Numbered from the stretch's first letter, positions 1-9,929 are shown. The stretch: DNA of 64,000 nucleotides from Betaproteobacteria bacterium (GCA_016716535.1 JADJWD010000001.1:1-64000), one strand, 5' to 3'. Program-made: numbers and translations. Notes: a model not told the origin generated them from the letters alone.

Positions 1-5
1 GAGGA

Positions 6-1525
6 GTGATCACCATGGCCATGATGGGCAAGATTCGCTCGATGCACTTCCGGCAAGGGAAGTCGATCAGCGAGATCGCGCGGCTGACGAGCCTGTCGCG
101 CAACACGATCAAGAAGTGGCTGAAGCGCCGCGAAATTGCGCAGCCGAGGTACCGGCGTCGGGGAGATGCCGACGAAGCCTGGCGCCGTTGTTCGTCGAGG
201 CGCTGGATCAGGCGCTGAGGCCGACGGGCACCGTCCGCGGCGCGAGCGGCGCACGGCGCGGGCGCTGCATGTGGAGTTGCAGGCCCTGGGCTACGAGGGC
301 GGCTACACGCGGCTGACCGACTACATCCGAGCTTGGCGCGATGAGCAAGGCAAGGTCAGCGCCACGAGCGCCTTCGTGCCGCTGAGCTTCGAACTTGGCG
401 ACGCGTTCCAGTTCGACTGGAGCGAAGAAGGCCTGGTCATCGGCGGCATCTACCGGCGGATCCAGCTTGCGCACCTGAAGCTGTGCGCGTCGCGCGCGTT
501 CTGGCTGGTGGCCTACCCCACGCTGGGCCACGAGATGCTGTTCGATGCCCACACCCGCAGCTTCGCGGCGCTGGGCGGCATTCCACGCCGGGGCATCTAC
601 GACAACATGAAGACCGCCGTGGACAGGGTCTCAGCGGCAAGGAGCGGGTGATCAATGCGCGCTTCGAAGCCATGACCGGGCACTACCTGTTCGACCCGGA
701 CTTCTGCAATGTCGCCTCGGGCTGGGAGAAGGGCCGGGTGGAGAAGAACGTGCAGGACAGCCGCCGGCGCGTGTGGATCGAGGCCGCGCGCCAGCGCTTC
801 GGCTCCTTCGACGAACTCAACGCCTGGCTGGCGGTGCGCTGCCGGGCCCTGTGGCAGGAGATCCGGCACCCGGAGCACAGCCAGTTCAGCGTGGCCGAGA
901 TGCTCGAGCACGAGCTGCCGCACCTGATGCCCATGCCAGAGCCCTTCGACGGCTACGTGGAGAACCCGGCGCGCGTGTCCAGCACCTGCCTGGTGACGGT
1001 GCTGCGCAACCGCTACTCGGTGCCGTGCGAGCTGGCCGGGCATGGTCTCGACACGGCTGTACCCGAACCAGGTGGTCGTGGTCGCCGACGACAAGATCGC
1101 CGCCAGCCATGCGCGTCTGAGCGACCGCGGCCAGACCAGCTACGACTGGCAGCACTACATCCCGCTGGTGCAGCGCAAGCCCGGCGTGCTGCGCAACGGC
1201 GCGCCGTTCGCCGACATGCCCGCGCCGCTGCGGGCCCTGCAGCAAGGCCCTGCTGCGCCGCCCCGGCGGCGACCGCGTGATGGCGCAGGTGCTGGCCGCG
1301 GTGCCCACCGCCGGCCTGGACGCCGTGCTCGTCGCCGCCGAGCTGGTGCTGGAGACCGGTGCCGTCAGCGCCGAGCACGTGCTCAACGTCCTCGGGCGGC
1401 TGAACGCGAGCCCGCCACCGGACCAGGTGGAGACGGCACTGCGCCTGAACGAGGCGCCGCGTGCCGACACCGACCGCTACGACCGCCTGCGCGACCAAGC
1501 CAGGATGTGGGCCAGGAGGTGGACC
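6..1525 (+). pseudogene. istA: IS21 transposase IstA, frameshifted
   Basis: IstA is the DDE transposase of IS21 elements. The N-terminal helix-turn-helix is visible in the first frame (ISEIARLTSLSRNTIKKWLK). The catalytic core continues in other frames: FQFDWSEEGLVIGG, then ASRAFWLVAYP, then FDPDFCNVASGWEKG, then RYSVPCELAG, then VVVVADDKIA. At least four frame changes (near 185, 630, 1040 and 1255) break it, with no internal stop codons and very good conservation of each piece. GTG at 6 is preceded by GAGGA. The last piece, from about 1255, is in the same frame as istB, so the IstA tail reads straight into IstB. Either the copy is dead or the sequence has indel errors. Confidence 0.85.
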
Positions 1526-2329
1526 ATGCGTGACGTGACCGCCGAACTCAAGGCGCTGCGGCTGCACGGCATGGCCGGCGCCTGGACCGACCTCGTGGCC
1601 CAGGGCGGTGGCGTCGGCGTGGACAGCTCGCGCTGGCTGATCGAGCACCTGCTGCAGGCCGAGGGCACCGACCGGGCGATGCGCTCGGTGAGCTACCAGA
1701 TGAGCGCCGCGCGCTTCCCCGCGCACCGCGACCTGGCCGGCTTCGACTTCGAGGCCTCCAAGGTCGACCGCGCGCTGATCGACCAGTTGGCCGATCTGTC
1801 GTTCACCGAAGCCGCGCACAACGCGGTGTTCATCGGTGGGCCTGGCACGGGAAAGACGCATCTGTGCACGGCGCTCGGCGTGGCCGGCATCACGCGGCAC
1901 GGCAAGCGGGTGAGGTTCTACTCCACGGTGGACCTGGTCAATGCGCTGGAGCGGGAGAAGGCCGAAGGCAAGGCTGGGCGGATCGCGGCGAACCTGATGC
2001 GCATGGACGCGGTGATCCTGGACGAGTTGGGCTACCTGCCGTTCAGCCAGGCCGGAGGGGCGTTGCTGTTCCACCTGCTGAGCAAGCTCTACGAGCGTAC
2101 CAGCGTCATGATCACCACCAACCTCACGTTCGGCGAATGGGCCGCGGTCTTCGGCGACGCGAAGATGACAACCGCGCTGCTGGACCGGCTCACGCACCAC
2201 TGCCACATCGTGGAGACCGGCAACGAGAGCTACCGCTTCCGGCACTCCAGCGCCACGGCCAAGACGCGCATCAGGGCGCGTGAGCAGGCGCGACGTGCCA
2301 AGCCGGCGCCGGACGCCGAGCCGTTCTGA
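1526..2329 (+). CDS. istB: IS21 helper ATPase IstB
   Basis: IstB is the AAA+ ATPase that assembles on DNA and directs IstA to target sites. The 267-residue length fits the family. Walker A is GGPGTGKTH and Walker B is VILDELGYLPF, followed by sensor-type residues (MITTNLTFGEW). ATG at 1526 is chosen because AGGAGGT lies six bases upstream (1514-1520). An in-frame ATG at 1277 would add about 80 residues that are clearly the IstA C-terminus (VLNVLGRLNA, RYDRLR). The gene looks intact, but without a working IstA the element is probably immobile. Confidence 0.93.
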   Translation: MRDVTAELKALRLHGMAGAWTDLVAQGGGVGVDSSRWLIEHLLQAEGTDRAMRSVSYQMSAARFPAHRDLAGFDFEASKVDRALIDQLADLSFTEAAHNAVFIGGPGTGKTHLCTALGVAGITRHGKRVRFYSTVDLVNALEREKAEGKAGRIAANLMRMDAVILDELGYLPFSQAGGALLFHLLSKLYERTSVMITTNLTFGEWAAVFGDAKMTTALLDRLTHHCHIVETGNESYRFRHSSATAKTRIRAREQARRAKPAPDAEPF

Positions 2330-2340
2330 CCGGCCGCCGC

Positions 2341-2385
2341 GCGGGGCAAGCCGCTACGGGCTACGCCCTGCGCGGCTTGCCCCGC
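2341..2385. terminator. Long hairpin downstream of istB
   Basis: A perfect 14-bp stem is formed by 2341-2354 and 2372-2385, with a 17-base loop that can itself pair (GGGC with GCCC). It starts 11 bases after the istB stop. There is no T-run, so it is not a classical intrinsic terminator. It may protect transcript ends, or shield the element from outside transcription. Confidence 0.5.
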
Positions 2386-2476
2386 GCACCATCAACGACG
2401 ACAACAGGAAGGCGAACAACACCGAACACCGTAGACTTATCCACAGCCCGCCTCGATCGAGACGGGCTTCCACCCC

Positions 2477-2520
2477 TGGTCAATGTTCAGTCGGCACGGG
2501 TGGTCAAAGTTCGGTCGGCG
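2477..2520. repeat. IS21 right-end terminal repeats
   Basis: Two directly repeated 20-mers, TGGTCAATGTTCAGTCGGCA (2477-2496) and TGGTCAAAGTTCGGTCGGCG (2501-2520), differ at three positions and start 24 bases apart. Multiple short repeats at the ends, used as transposase binding sites, are typical of IS21 elements. The matching left-end copies would lie before position 1. Confidence 0.75.
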
Positions 2521-2529
2521 CGCACACGC

Positions 2530-5469
2530 AAGACGTGCGTTTGCGGCTCGTCGGCGGCCTCATCGGCCAGAACCCGCGCCAGTGCTTGCTTATCGGTCGA
2601 TGGCAGCGCCTGAACCGGCCCCGACCGCAGGCCGACCGCACCCGACCAGGGGCCGACTGGGGTTTCGAGCCCGACCGCTGCGCGTCGTAGTCGCGTGCAG
2701 AGCGGCGGTGTCGATCAGCCCGGACAGGTGCACGGCCGTGCCGCGTCACCGTCGAACAGCAGCTCGTAAGTGAGGCCCTGGCCGCGCTCGGCGCGGTGCG
2801 TGAGCAGGTATTCGGCTCGACCAGGCGCGCCAGGTGCACCTTGAGCTGCGTGTCACCCCAGCCGGTCGCCTCGCGCGCACGTCCTTGCGCGTGAAGCGCA
2901 CGTCTGCTTGTGCGCTCGCCTGCGAGCGCGTCTGCGCGCGCACGTGCGGGCGATGGCGGCCAGCAGCCGCCGCGTCTGCGGCGGCAGCTCATCGAGGCTG
3001 CGGCCCAGCACCTCGTGCGCGATCGCGTTCGCCTGGCTGATGTCGTCGGCCGTCACCTCCACGTACTCGACGGCCTGGCCAGCATCGAGCATCGTGCGCA
3101 CGGGCCTTGGTGCTGATGCAGCAGCGCGATGGTGTCGATCAAGGTGAGGTACTTCTCGTGATCGCGCCGCGTGCGCGTCTTGTCGCTCAGGAACGTGAGC
3201 CGGTCGGCATACGGGTTCACCACCGCCAGCGGGCGCAGCAGGCGCTGCGCGTTCTGATGCAGGTGCACGAGGCGAGTTTTGTCCTGCTTGGCGCGCAGGC
3301 CTTCGAGCGTGCGCTTCGTGCGCTGCAAGCGGTGGATGGCCTCGGTCTGCGCTCGCCCTCGTCCACCGTCAGCACCAGGCAGCGGTTCAGAAACCCTCGT
3401 CGATCTCGATGGCGGTGGTGGTCAGGAAGATCATCACCGGGCCCTCGACGCGGTACTCCTGCGTCGTGAGGTTGCCCGTCGTCGCGTCCTTGCCTGTGGA
3501 TGCGATGGTGAGCCTCGCCCTCGGACTGCAAGAGCTTGAGCGCGTAGCCGCTCGGCTGGCGCCTTCCTCCTCGGCGATGGCGAGGATCTTGTGCTTCAGG
3601 TTCGTCTGGCCCATGCAGAACAGGCTCTGTCCGGTCATCGCGCTGTACTTGATGCGCTCCTCCTCGGGCATGAAGGCGAGCACCGCATCCATGAGACTGC
3701 TCTTGCCGGCCGCCGTCGATGACTGCACGACGATCGCCAGCGGAGCGTCGAGCTTGCGGCTCGTCGCGGCCAGGTAGCCCACGAGCTTATTCGTCGCCTC
3801 ACCCACCAGGCCGCAGGCGTCGAAGTCCGCGACGATGCGCGCTAGCAGTTCGGGCGAGCGCAGCAGCGCGAGCGCTTCCGCCTCCTCCGCTTCGGTCATC
3901 TTCGGCCCCTCGGGCTCGCGCGTGAGCGCGCCGCGGATGCGCTCGGCCTGCAAGGCTTCGAGCTTGAGCAGGATGCGCCCGAGGTCGAGCTTGATCACCT
4001 CCTCGCGACAGGCGAGTTCCTCGGCCGCCTGCGCGATGTAGTGCGCGCGAGCGCGCGCCGCGTACAGGTCCAGGCTATCCACGTGGTACGCCTCGCCCTT
4101 GGAGGCCAGCACGTTGACCTTGGAGCACCTCGGCGCTCAGGTTCTTGGCCAGGCCGCGCACGCGGTAGGCGGCGCTCGCCGAAGCTCATGGTGACTTCGC
4201 TGTCGTGGTCGGTGGTGCTCAGCTCGGCCGCGATGTCGGCGGCCGGCACCGGGGCGGCAGCTTCAGCGGCTAAGGAAGGAGCTTCAACCGCGGGCGCTGC
4301 GTCGGCGGCAGGCGTTGCCTCGGTCGCCACGTCCTCGACGTGCTGGCCCGGCGTCTCGGCCGGCGGCGTCCCCTTGCCGAGCCACACGGCCTTTCGGATC
4401 AAGAGGCCAAGCGACTTGTCGGCCGGCGTCACCTTCAGCGCGTACTCGTTGGCGTCCATGCCCTTGGGGAACTGCACGCGGTAGCACTCGAGGCCTTCGT
4501 GCATCAGCCGCTCGGCTGCCCTCTCGGCGCCGCGCTCGCCGGCGTCATCACGGTCGAAGGCGATCAGCACACGGCGCACGCCCAGGCGCTTGAAGGCGGC
4601 CAGGTGATCCTCGGTCAAGCCCTCCACGCCATACGCGGCAGTGACGTTGCGGTACCCCGCGCACCAGAAGGTCATCGCGTCGATCAGCGCCTCGGTGAGG
4701 ATCACCTCGGCCTGGCCGACGAGCGCTCGCTCGTTCCACACCCCACGATGCGGCCCCGGCAGGCTACAGGTGCCACGGCGGGTTCACGTTGGCCGTGATC
4801 TTGCGGCCGTACACCTCAGTGACGTGACCCTCAGCGTCGAACACGGGAACGACCAAGCAGCCGTTGAAGTGCTCGTGGCCGCTCTCTCGCAGGATGCCCA
4901 CCTTCTGCAGCCGGCCACGCACCTCGGCACCGGCCTTGATCTGCGTGGCCGGCAGCCGCAGACCAAGCGTGCGGTTAGCGAACCCGAGTCGATGCTGCTC
5001 GATGAGCCTCGCGGCTGGCGATGCCACGGCGCTCGAGATACGCCAGCGCCTCAGGCGCCGCAAGCAAGGTCTCGTGGTAGTAGCCGATCACCTGATCGAG
5101 CAGCTCCTGCTCCCGGCATCAAGCGTCACGGGTGCGGGCAGCTTTGCGCGCCGAGGTGTACCCAGCTCGGCCAGGCCGGCACCCGATCCCATGTCCGCGC
5201 GCAGCAACTCGACGGCGTGCCGGAAGCTCACGCCCTGGCGCTTGATGACCCAGTCGATCGGCCCGCCGCCGATCCCGCAGCCGAAGCAGTGCCACAGGTT
5301 CTTCGCCGGCGTCACCACCAGCGAGGCCGTCGCGTCCTCGTGGAAGGGGCAGCGGCCGAGCAGATCCCTTGCCGCCCTTCTTCAACTCAATGCCCGAGGC
5401 TTCGACCAGGCGCTCGACGCTGACCTCCTCCTTCAGCCGCTCGATCTCTCGCTCGGGGATGCGCGCCAT
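2530..5469 (-). pseudogene. CHC2 zinc-finger / TOPRIM primase with C-terminal ATPase, multiply frameshifted
   Basis: Joined across frames, this reads as one protein of about 960 residues. It begins MARIPEREIERLKEEV at 5469. The CHC2 zinc finger follows (GRCPFHE ... WHCFGCG), then a DnaG-type core (RTLGLRLPAT, VTEVYGRKI), a TOPRIM domain (VILTEALIDAMTF ... LIAFDRDDAGE, FPKGMDANEYA), and an acidic/alanine-rich linker. A P-loop ATPase comes next (SSTAAGKSSL with hydrophobic-EEEG and an NRCLVL arginine-finger-like motif), and a basic C-terminus (DYDAQRSGS) at the IS21 edge. Such proteins occur in integrative elements, where they prime element DNA synthesis. At least eight frame changes are needed (near 5366, 5112, 5020, 4760, 4130, 3390, 3100 and 2905), yet almost no internal stops or decayed motifs are seen. 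That pattern suggests sequence errors or very recent decay. Confidence 0.8.
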
Positions 5470-5502
5470 CGCAGGGCTCCGTAAAAAAGTGCTGGCGCGA
5501 TC

Positions 5503-5521
5503 ATATACGGTTACCGTATAT
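5503..5521. promoter_or_regulatory. 19-bp perfect palindrome, likely operator of the XRE regulator
   Basis: The sequence is ATATACGGT-T-ACCGTATAT, nine-base arms around one central base. It sits in the 112-bp divergent region between the primase start (5469) and the XRE gene (5582). It overlaps -10-like hexamers on both strands (TATATT at 5517-5522 on +, TATATG at 5507-5502 on -), so a bound dimer could block both transcripts. A second, weaker inverted repeat (CCGATC-GCCG-GATCGG) lies at 5531-5546. That the adjacent XRE protein is the ligand is inference. Confidence 0.65.
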
Positions 5522-5581
5522 TCAAGCAAACCGATCGCCGGATCGGTCCTAGCATGGTGCACGTCCCCTGACGAGGCCCCC

Positions 5582-5971
5582 ATGTCCAAGCGGAAGACCG
5601 ATGTGATCGAGAACTTTGGCGAGCGCCTGGCCAGCCTGCGCAAGGCCGCCGGCTACACCCAAGTGGAGTTCGCCGCCGAGGTGGGCATCACGCAGCGCAT
5701 GGTCGCCTACTACGAGGCGCCGAACGCTCAGCCGCCGGCGCACCTGCTGCCGCAGATGGCCCAAGTCCTGGGCGTGGGCGCCGACGTGCTGCTCGGCATG
5801 GCGCAGCCGCGCAAGGTCAAACGGCTGGCCACCAACAGCCTGGAGCGGCGGCTCCTGGCCATCGAGAAGCTCGACCCCAAGGCCAAGCGCCAGATCACAC
5901 AGTTGCTCGATACTTTCATCGAGCGCGAGAAGCTCAAGCAGCGCGTCGACGCGCAGGAGTCCAGACGATGA
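5582..5971 (+). CDS. XRE-family transcriptional regulator
   Basis: This 129-residue protein has an N-terminal helix-turn-helix of the Cro/CI type (residues about 10-65: FGERLASLRKAAGYTQVEFA, then ITQRMVAYYEAP). Its C-terminal tail is helical and charged, with leucine heptads (LLAIEKLDPKAKRQITQLLD) suited to dimerisation. It is the first gene of a tightly overlapped operon with an antitoxin and a PIN toxin: its stop overlaps the next start by four bases. The perfect palindrome 60 bp upstream is the obvious autoregulatory site. ATG at 5582 is preceded by only a weak GACGAGG ribosome site. Confidence 0.85.
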   Translation: MSKRKTDVIENFGERLASLRKAAGYTQVEFAAEVGITQRMVAYYEAPNAQPPAHLLPQMAQVLGVGADVLLGMAQPRKVKRLATNSLERRLLAIEKLDPKAKRQITQLLDTFIEREKLKQRVDAQESRR

Positions 5972-6228
5972 CGACGATTCAGATCGAGCTGCCCGACGCC
6001 ACGGCGCAGGCCGCACGTGCCGCGGGGCTCCTCACGCCGCAGGCGCTCGAGCGGCTGCTCAACGATGCGCTCGAGCGCCAGAGGGCGGCCGACTTGCTGC
6101 TGTCCATCGCCGATCGCGTGGCCGCCGCCGGCATCGCGCCGATGTCGATGGAAGAGATCAACGCCGAAGTGAAGGCCGCACGCGCCGAGCGCAGGCAGCG
6201 CCGCGCCGCTTCGGGTCAGTCCTCTTGA
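5968..6228 (+). CDS. VapB-like antitoxin
   Basis: This is an 86-residue protein. Its N-terminus (TTIQIELPDATAQAARAAG) resembles the beta-strand/helix DNA-binding part of ribbon-helix-helix or AbrB-like antitoxins. A central helical stretch (LTPQALERLLNDALERQ) and a basic tail, likely disordered until it wraps the toxin, follow. It overlaps the XRE gene by ATGA, and the PIN gene start by TTGA. Assignment rests mainly on its place directly before a PIN toxin, since the sequence family itself is not distinctive. Confidence 0.75.
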   Translation: MTTIQIELPDATAQAARAAGLLTPQALERLLNDALERQRAADLLLSIADRVAAAGIAPMSMEEINAEVKAARAERRQRRAASGQSS

Positions 6229-6653
6229 GAGCGGTCATCGACACCAATGTGCTGATCGCCGCCATCCTGTGGCGCGGGCCACCGCATGCGCTGCTCGAGC
6301 ACGTGCGCGCCGGCACCGTCAGCCTCGTCAGCAGCCCAGCGCTGCTGGCTGAACTCGCCGACGTGATCGGGCGCACGAAGTTCGATGCCATCCTCGCCAA
6401 GACCAACACCTCGCGCGAGCGCTCGCTCGCCGAGGTGCGGCGCCTGGCCGAAGTGATCGAGCCGCCACCGCTGCCTCAACCAGTGTGCCGCGACCCCGAC
6501 GACGACGAGGTGCTCGCGCTGGCCATCGCCGCCAAGGTCGAGCTCATCGTCTCGGGCGACAACGATCTGCTCTCGATGAACAGCTTCGAGGGCATCCCCA
6601 TCCTCGCGCCGGCCGAAGCCGTCGGGCTCATCGAGGCAATGGGCAAGGCCTGA
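6225..6653 (+). CDS. PIN-domain toxin, VapC-like
   Basis: This 142-residue PIN nuclease belongs to the 'putative toxin component, PIN family' branch. The acidic residues expected in the active site are present: D in VIDTNVLIAAI at the N-terminus, E in LLAELADVI, the DPDDDEVLALAIAA motif, and D in VSGDNDLLSM. PIN toxins of this class cleave tRNA or rRNA until neutralised by their antitoxin. The start is TTG at 6225, giving a four-base overlap with the antitoxin stop. No ATG lies in a suitable place. Confidence 0.85.
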   Translation: MRAVIDTNVLIAAILWRGPPHALLEHVRAGTVSLVSSPALLAELADVIGRTKFDAILAKTNTSRERSLAEVRRLAEVIEPPPLPQPVCRDPDDDEVLALAIAAKVELIVSGDNDLLSMNSFEGIPILAPAEAVGLIEAMGKA

Positions 6654-6678
6654 CCTAAGACCCTCACTGGGATCGAAC

Positions 6679-6948
6679 ATGAAGGGCGAGCCAGAGATCT
6701 ACTGTCCGCACTGCGCCTACCGACCGCAGCCAGATGATGCTTGGGAGTGCGTGCCAAGCTGCGGCACGCTTTGGAACACGTTCTGGACCGGCGGCGTCTG
6801 CCCAGGGTGCGGATATCGATGGCAGAGGACGCAATGCCCAGTGTGTGGCGAGCTATCGCCCCATGAGGACTGGTACCACTACCCTCAAGGTGAGGAGGAG
6901 CCGACGACGGAACCCGTGAGGATCGACCAGCCGATCACCGCGCCGTAG
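6679..6948 (+). CDS. Small zinc-ribbon protein
   Basis: An 89-residue protein with three CxxC knuckles (CPHC near residue 9, CPGC near 42, CPVC near 53) plus a further CVPSC, which should hold one or two zinc ions in rubredoxin-like ribbons. The C-terminus is acidic and proline-rich. It starts 26 bases after the PIN toxin on the same strand, so it may be cotranscribed. No function can be named. Confidence 0.65.
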   Translation: MKGEPEIYCPHCAYRPQPDDAWECVPSCGTLWNTFWTGGVCPGCGYRWQRTQCPVCGELSPHEDWYHYPQGEEEPTTEPVRIDQPITAP

Positions 6949-6969
6949 GCGAAGCAAACAGCGATCACA

Positions 6970-7176
6970 TCACTGGCATACGCAGACCATTGGGACGGTT
7001 TTTCCCTGGGGTGCAGCAGGGTAGTTCGGATCAGGTCGCCACACACCCATCCGAGGCGCGCAGCGCTTCTCGCAATCGCGCTGACGCTCCTGGACGGGAA
7101 CGCCCTTCATGACGCCGAGCACAAACAGTGCGACAACGCCCGCGACGACGAGTATCGGCACCACCACCCTCTTCAT
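6970..7176 (-). CDS. Small single-span membrane protein beside RHS gene
   Basis: A 68-residue protein. It begins MKRVVVPILVVAGVVALFVL, a lone hydrophobic segment, and a Cys-containing exported part follows (RDCEKRCAPRMG ... CVCQ). Start 7176 is chosen because it overlaps, by ATGA, the stop of the frame that would extend the RHS protein (TGA at 7175-7173). Tight coupling to an RHS C-terminus makes it a candidate immunity or accessory protein, but no family is recognised and this is inference. Confidence 0.55.
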   Translation of the reverse strand: MKRVVVPILVVAGVVALFVLGVMKGVPVQERQRDCEKRCAPRMGVWRPDPNYPAAPQGKTVPMVCVCQ

Positions 7177-9826
7177 GGGCCTGCCTGGAAGGTCACCCAC
7201 TGCGTGCAGATGCAGCCTGACGATTGACCGGGCGCGCTCATCTCCGCGCCACCGGTATCGGTCCGCGGGCACGAGTTGGCATTGGCATTTGAGCCAGTAC
7301 CCCCGGCGCACTTCGCACAGTAGCGCCCGAGGTTCGGCATCGACCACGGAAGTTCACGCCAACGTACGCGCGGGAATCGCCGGCGAGTAGCTCGGCACGT
7401 TGCCCCTTTGGTTGAACAGGAACTGATACTGCGCATTGGCTTGCATCGAAGGCGGACCACTAATTGCCGGGCTACGCGTTATGTAGGTCCCCCTCGGAAT
7501 CGGGTACGACTGCAGCCCTTCCGGATCGACGAACGAGATCGGGTTGCCGCCGACGTAGCTGTAGGTATTGATCCCTCCCTGTAGCCCGATGGGATCGGAC
7601 TGGATGTACCTCCCCAGCGTCGAGTCGTAGTACCGGTTCCAGTTGTACCAAAGCCCGCTCTCGGCGTCGAAGTACTGCCCCGGGAAGCCCAGGTGCATGC
7701 CGCCGATCGTGTCGATGGCCACCGTGCGGTCGAACGCCGTGTTCGTCGCCCGCCACACCACCTGCCCGGCCGCATTTCGTCATCCCCTCGGACCGCCCGA
7801 GGTGGTCGTTGAAGCTCGCGTAGAAGGTCCCGCCTCGCACGATGCCGAGCAATGCTCCGTCGAGCCAGACGTAGCTCGTCGCCTGCGGCCCGTCCTCGTG
7901 CAGCAGGTACCCGTCGGGCGAGTACACATGTCGGGCGCCGACGCCCGCCCCCCACCTCAGCACTCGCTGGTTCAGCGCATTGCTGCGGTAGTCGCCTGCG
8001 AAGACGCCGTTGACATAGAAGCCGCTGAGGCGATTGAAGCCGTCGTAGACGTAGGTTCGGCCGCCCAGGCTGTCAGTGGTCACGTTGCCCACCGCGTCAT
8101 AGCCGAAGCCGCGGCTCGTGCTGCCGCTGATGCTGGCGAGCCGGTTCGCGTTGCTCGCCGGCGTCAGCGTCCAGTTGCTGGCCGCGCGTGTGTGCGCAGT
8201 GCGGTTACCCACCGCATCCCAGCTGAACACCTGGTTGTCGCCACTGCGCGTCACCGTCTTCAAGCGGTCCACCGGGTCGTAGGTGAAGCTCGACGAGTTC
8301 GCCGTGAAGCCGTTGTCCGTGATCGTTTGCAGCGTGTCCAGTCCGGCGGTGTAGCCCAGCGTTAGGCTCTGCGGGCCACCGAGCAGTTGCGTCAGGCGCC
8401 CGTCGGTGTCGGCTGTCAGCAGCCGCCCCGAGCCGTTGCCTATCCGCCAAGCGTAGCGCCGATCGGTGGCCGGCTGGTACAGGAACAAGCTCGCCAGTGT
8501 CGCCCAGGTGCCGCCGAGCGAGCTGCCGATATGGCTGAGCCGTCCGTAGGCATCGTAGCTGTAGCTCAGCACCAGCCCCGAGGGGTAGGCCATGCCGAGC
8601 AGCCGCCCGGCCGCGTCGTAGTTCCAGCTCGTGGTGTAGGCGACGCCGTAGATGGTGCTTCCCTGCTGGATCAGCTCGCCCGCGGCGCTGTAGGTGTAGG
8701 TCGTCTGGCCGGTGGCGTCGTCCAGGCGCGTCAGCCGCCCCTTGCCGTAGGTACCCTCGTCGTAGGTGAAGGTCTCGGTGACACCGGCGGAAGTGCGCGT
8801 GCGCAGCCGGTCGAGCTTGTCCCAGGTGTAGGTGATCGTCAGCAGCCCTGCGCGCTGCTCCGTCACAAGGCGCCCGGCCGTGTCGTAGGTGTAGGTGGTC
8901 GTGCCCGTGTCGGGGCTGGTTCGTTGCAGCACCTGGCCGAAGCCGTTGTACGTGTAGCTCGTGGTCAGGCCACGCGGATCCTGCACCGACGCGAGGTCGC
9001 CCTGAACGGTGTACGCGTAGTGCGTGATGCCGCCGTCCGGCGCCGTCACCTTCTTCACGCGGCCCTGGGCGTCGTAGTCGTAGCTCGTCGTCCGGTTCAG
9101 CGCGTCGGTGCGGGTCTACTTGCGCAGCACCCAGCGCTTGCTGGCGACGATGTACAGCAACTCGCCGGTGGCAGCGGCGCCGTTCACCGAGTAGTAGTAG
9201 ATGCCGTCGTCGCCGGGCGAGCCGCCGTAGCGGTACTTGGTGCCGTCGGTCTCGGCGAGTGTCACTGTCGCGGGTGCGCACCAGCCCATCCACGGCGTGC
9301 ACGATGGGGAGAACGTCAGCTTCGGGTGCTCGAGGCTCGAAGGCCAGTGCGCACCGAACATCGTGCCGGTGGCGTTCATGCTGCGGTAGGTGCGCCGCAG
9401 GCCCAGGCCGTAGTCGCCCGCCGCGACGAAGTCGTGTTCGTCCTTGTGCTTCTCGCCGGTGGTGAGGATGACCGGGTTGCCGGTGCTGTTGGCGCAGTCG
9501 CGCTGCGAATCGTCTTGGGAGGTGGGCTGTGCTCTCTTCCTGTCGCCGGGCGTGCCGCGGCCGCCGCCCACACCACCGCCGAAGAGGGGCCCGGCCGTGA
9601 AGCGGGGAGGATCCAGCGTGTCGTTCTTGACGTCGTTCAGCCCGGTCTGGTTGTTGGACAACCCCGCGCCGATGACCGTGACGCTCTGCTGCGAGGCGGT
9701 CACGTCCACCAGCGTCTCGTCAGGGACTTCCCCGACCCTAGCGCTGCCCATTCCAACCATGCACTGCCCCGCGAGTACCGTGCCGACGGCCGCGCGAAAG
9801 ACAACCAACTTCAAGATCCCCTCCAT
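7173..9826 (-). pseudogene. RHS/YD-repeat protein, interrupted
   Basis: RHS proteins build a beta-shell that encloses a variable C-terminal toxin. The N-terminal part (9826-9116) has the DUF6531-like segment (GNPVILTTGEKHK, GLGLRRTYRS) and stops at an in-frame TAG. The next codons in the same frame resume with YD repeats (TTSYDYDAQGRV, TTYTYDTAGRL and others). A central stretch therefore seems to be missing at about 9116. A -1 frame change near 7775 precedes the conserved end of the shell (YFDAESGLWYNWNRYYDSTLGRY cut here as WYNWNRYYDS, then YVGGNPISFVDPEG). The variable tail after this is short (about 45 residues to 7354). A further shift would extend it to 7173, overlapping the small membrane protein. 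The missing middle could also be an assembly collapse of repeats. Confidence 0.8.
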
Positions 9827-9929
9827 CCCGCGCCACGCTGTCGGAGGAGACTACTTCGAGCGATTGGCGTGGCCTCTCCCCGGTCCAGGGGGGCGGTTCG
9901 ACCACCATGCGGCGTCAGCCGTAGGCGCT

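Larger units (their letters stand above)
1..2525 (+). mobile_element. IS21-family insertion sequence, left end outside the window
   Basis: The element consists of a broken istA, an intact istB and a right end carrying two copies of a 20-bp terminal-type repeat (2477-2496 and 2501-2520). The window opens almost exactly at the istA ribosome binding site, so the left terminal repeats and the target duplication cannot be seen. A contig break at a repeated element would look like this. The right end lies against the C-terminal codons of the primase gene read from the other strand, so the element appears to have inserted into or just beyond that gene. The right boundary is placed just after the second repeat and is uncertain by about 10 bases. 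Confidence 0.85.
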
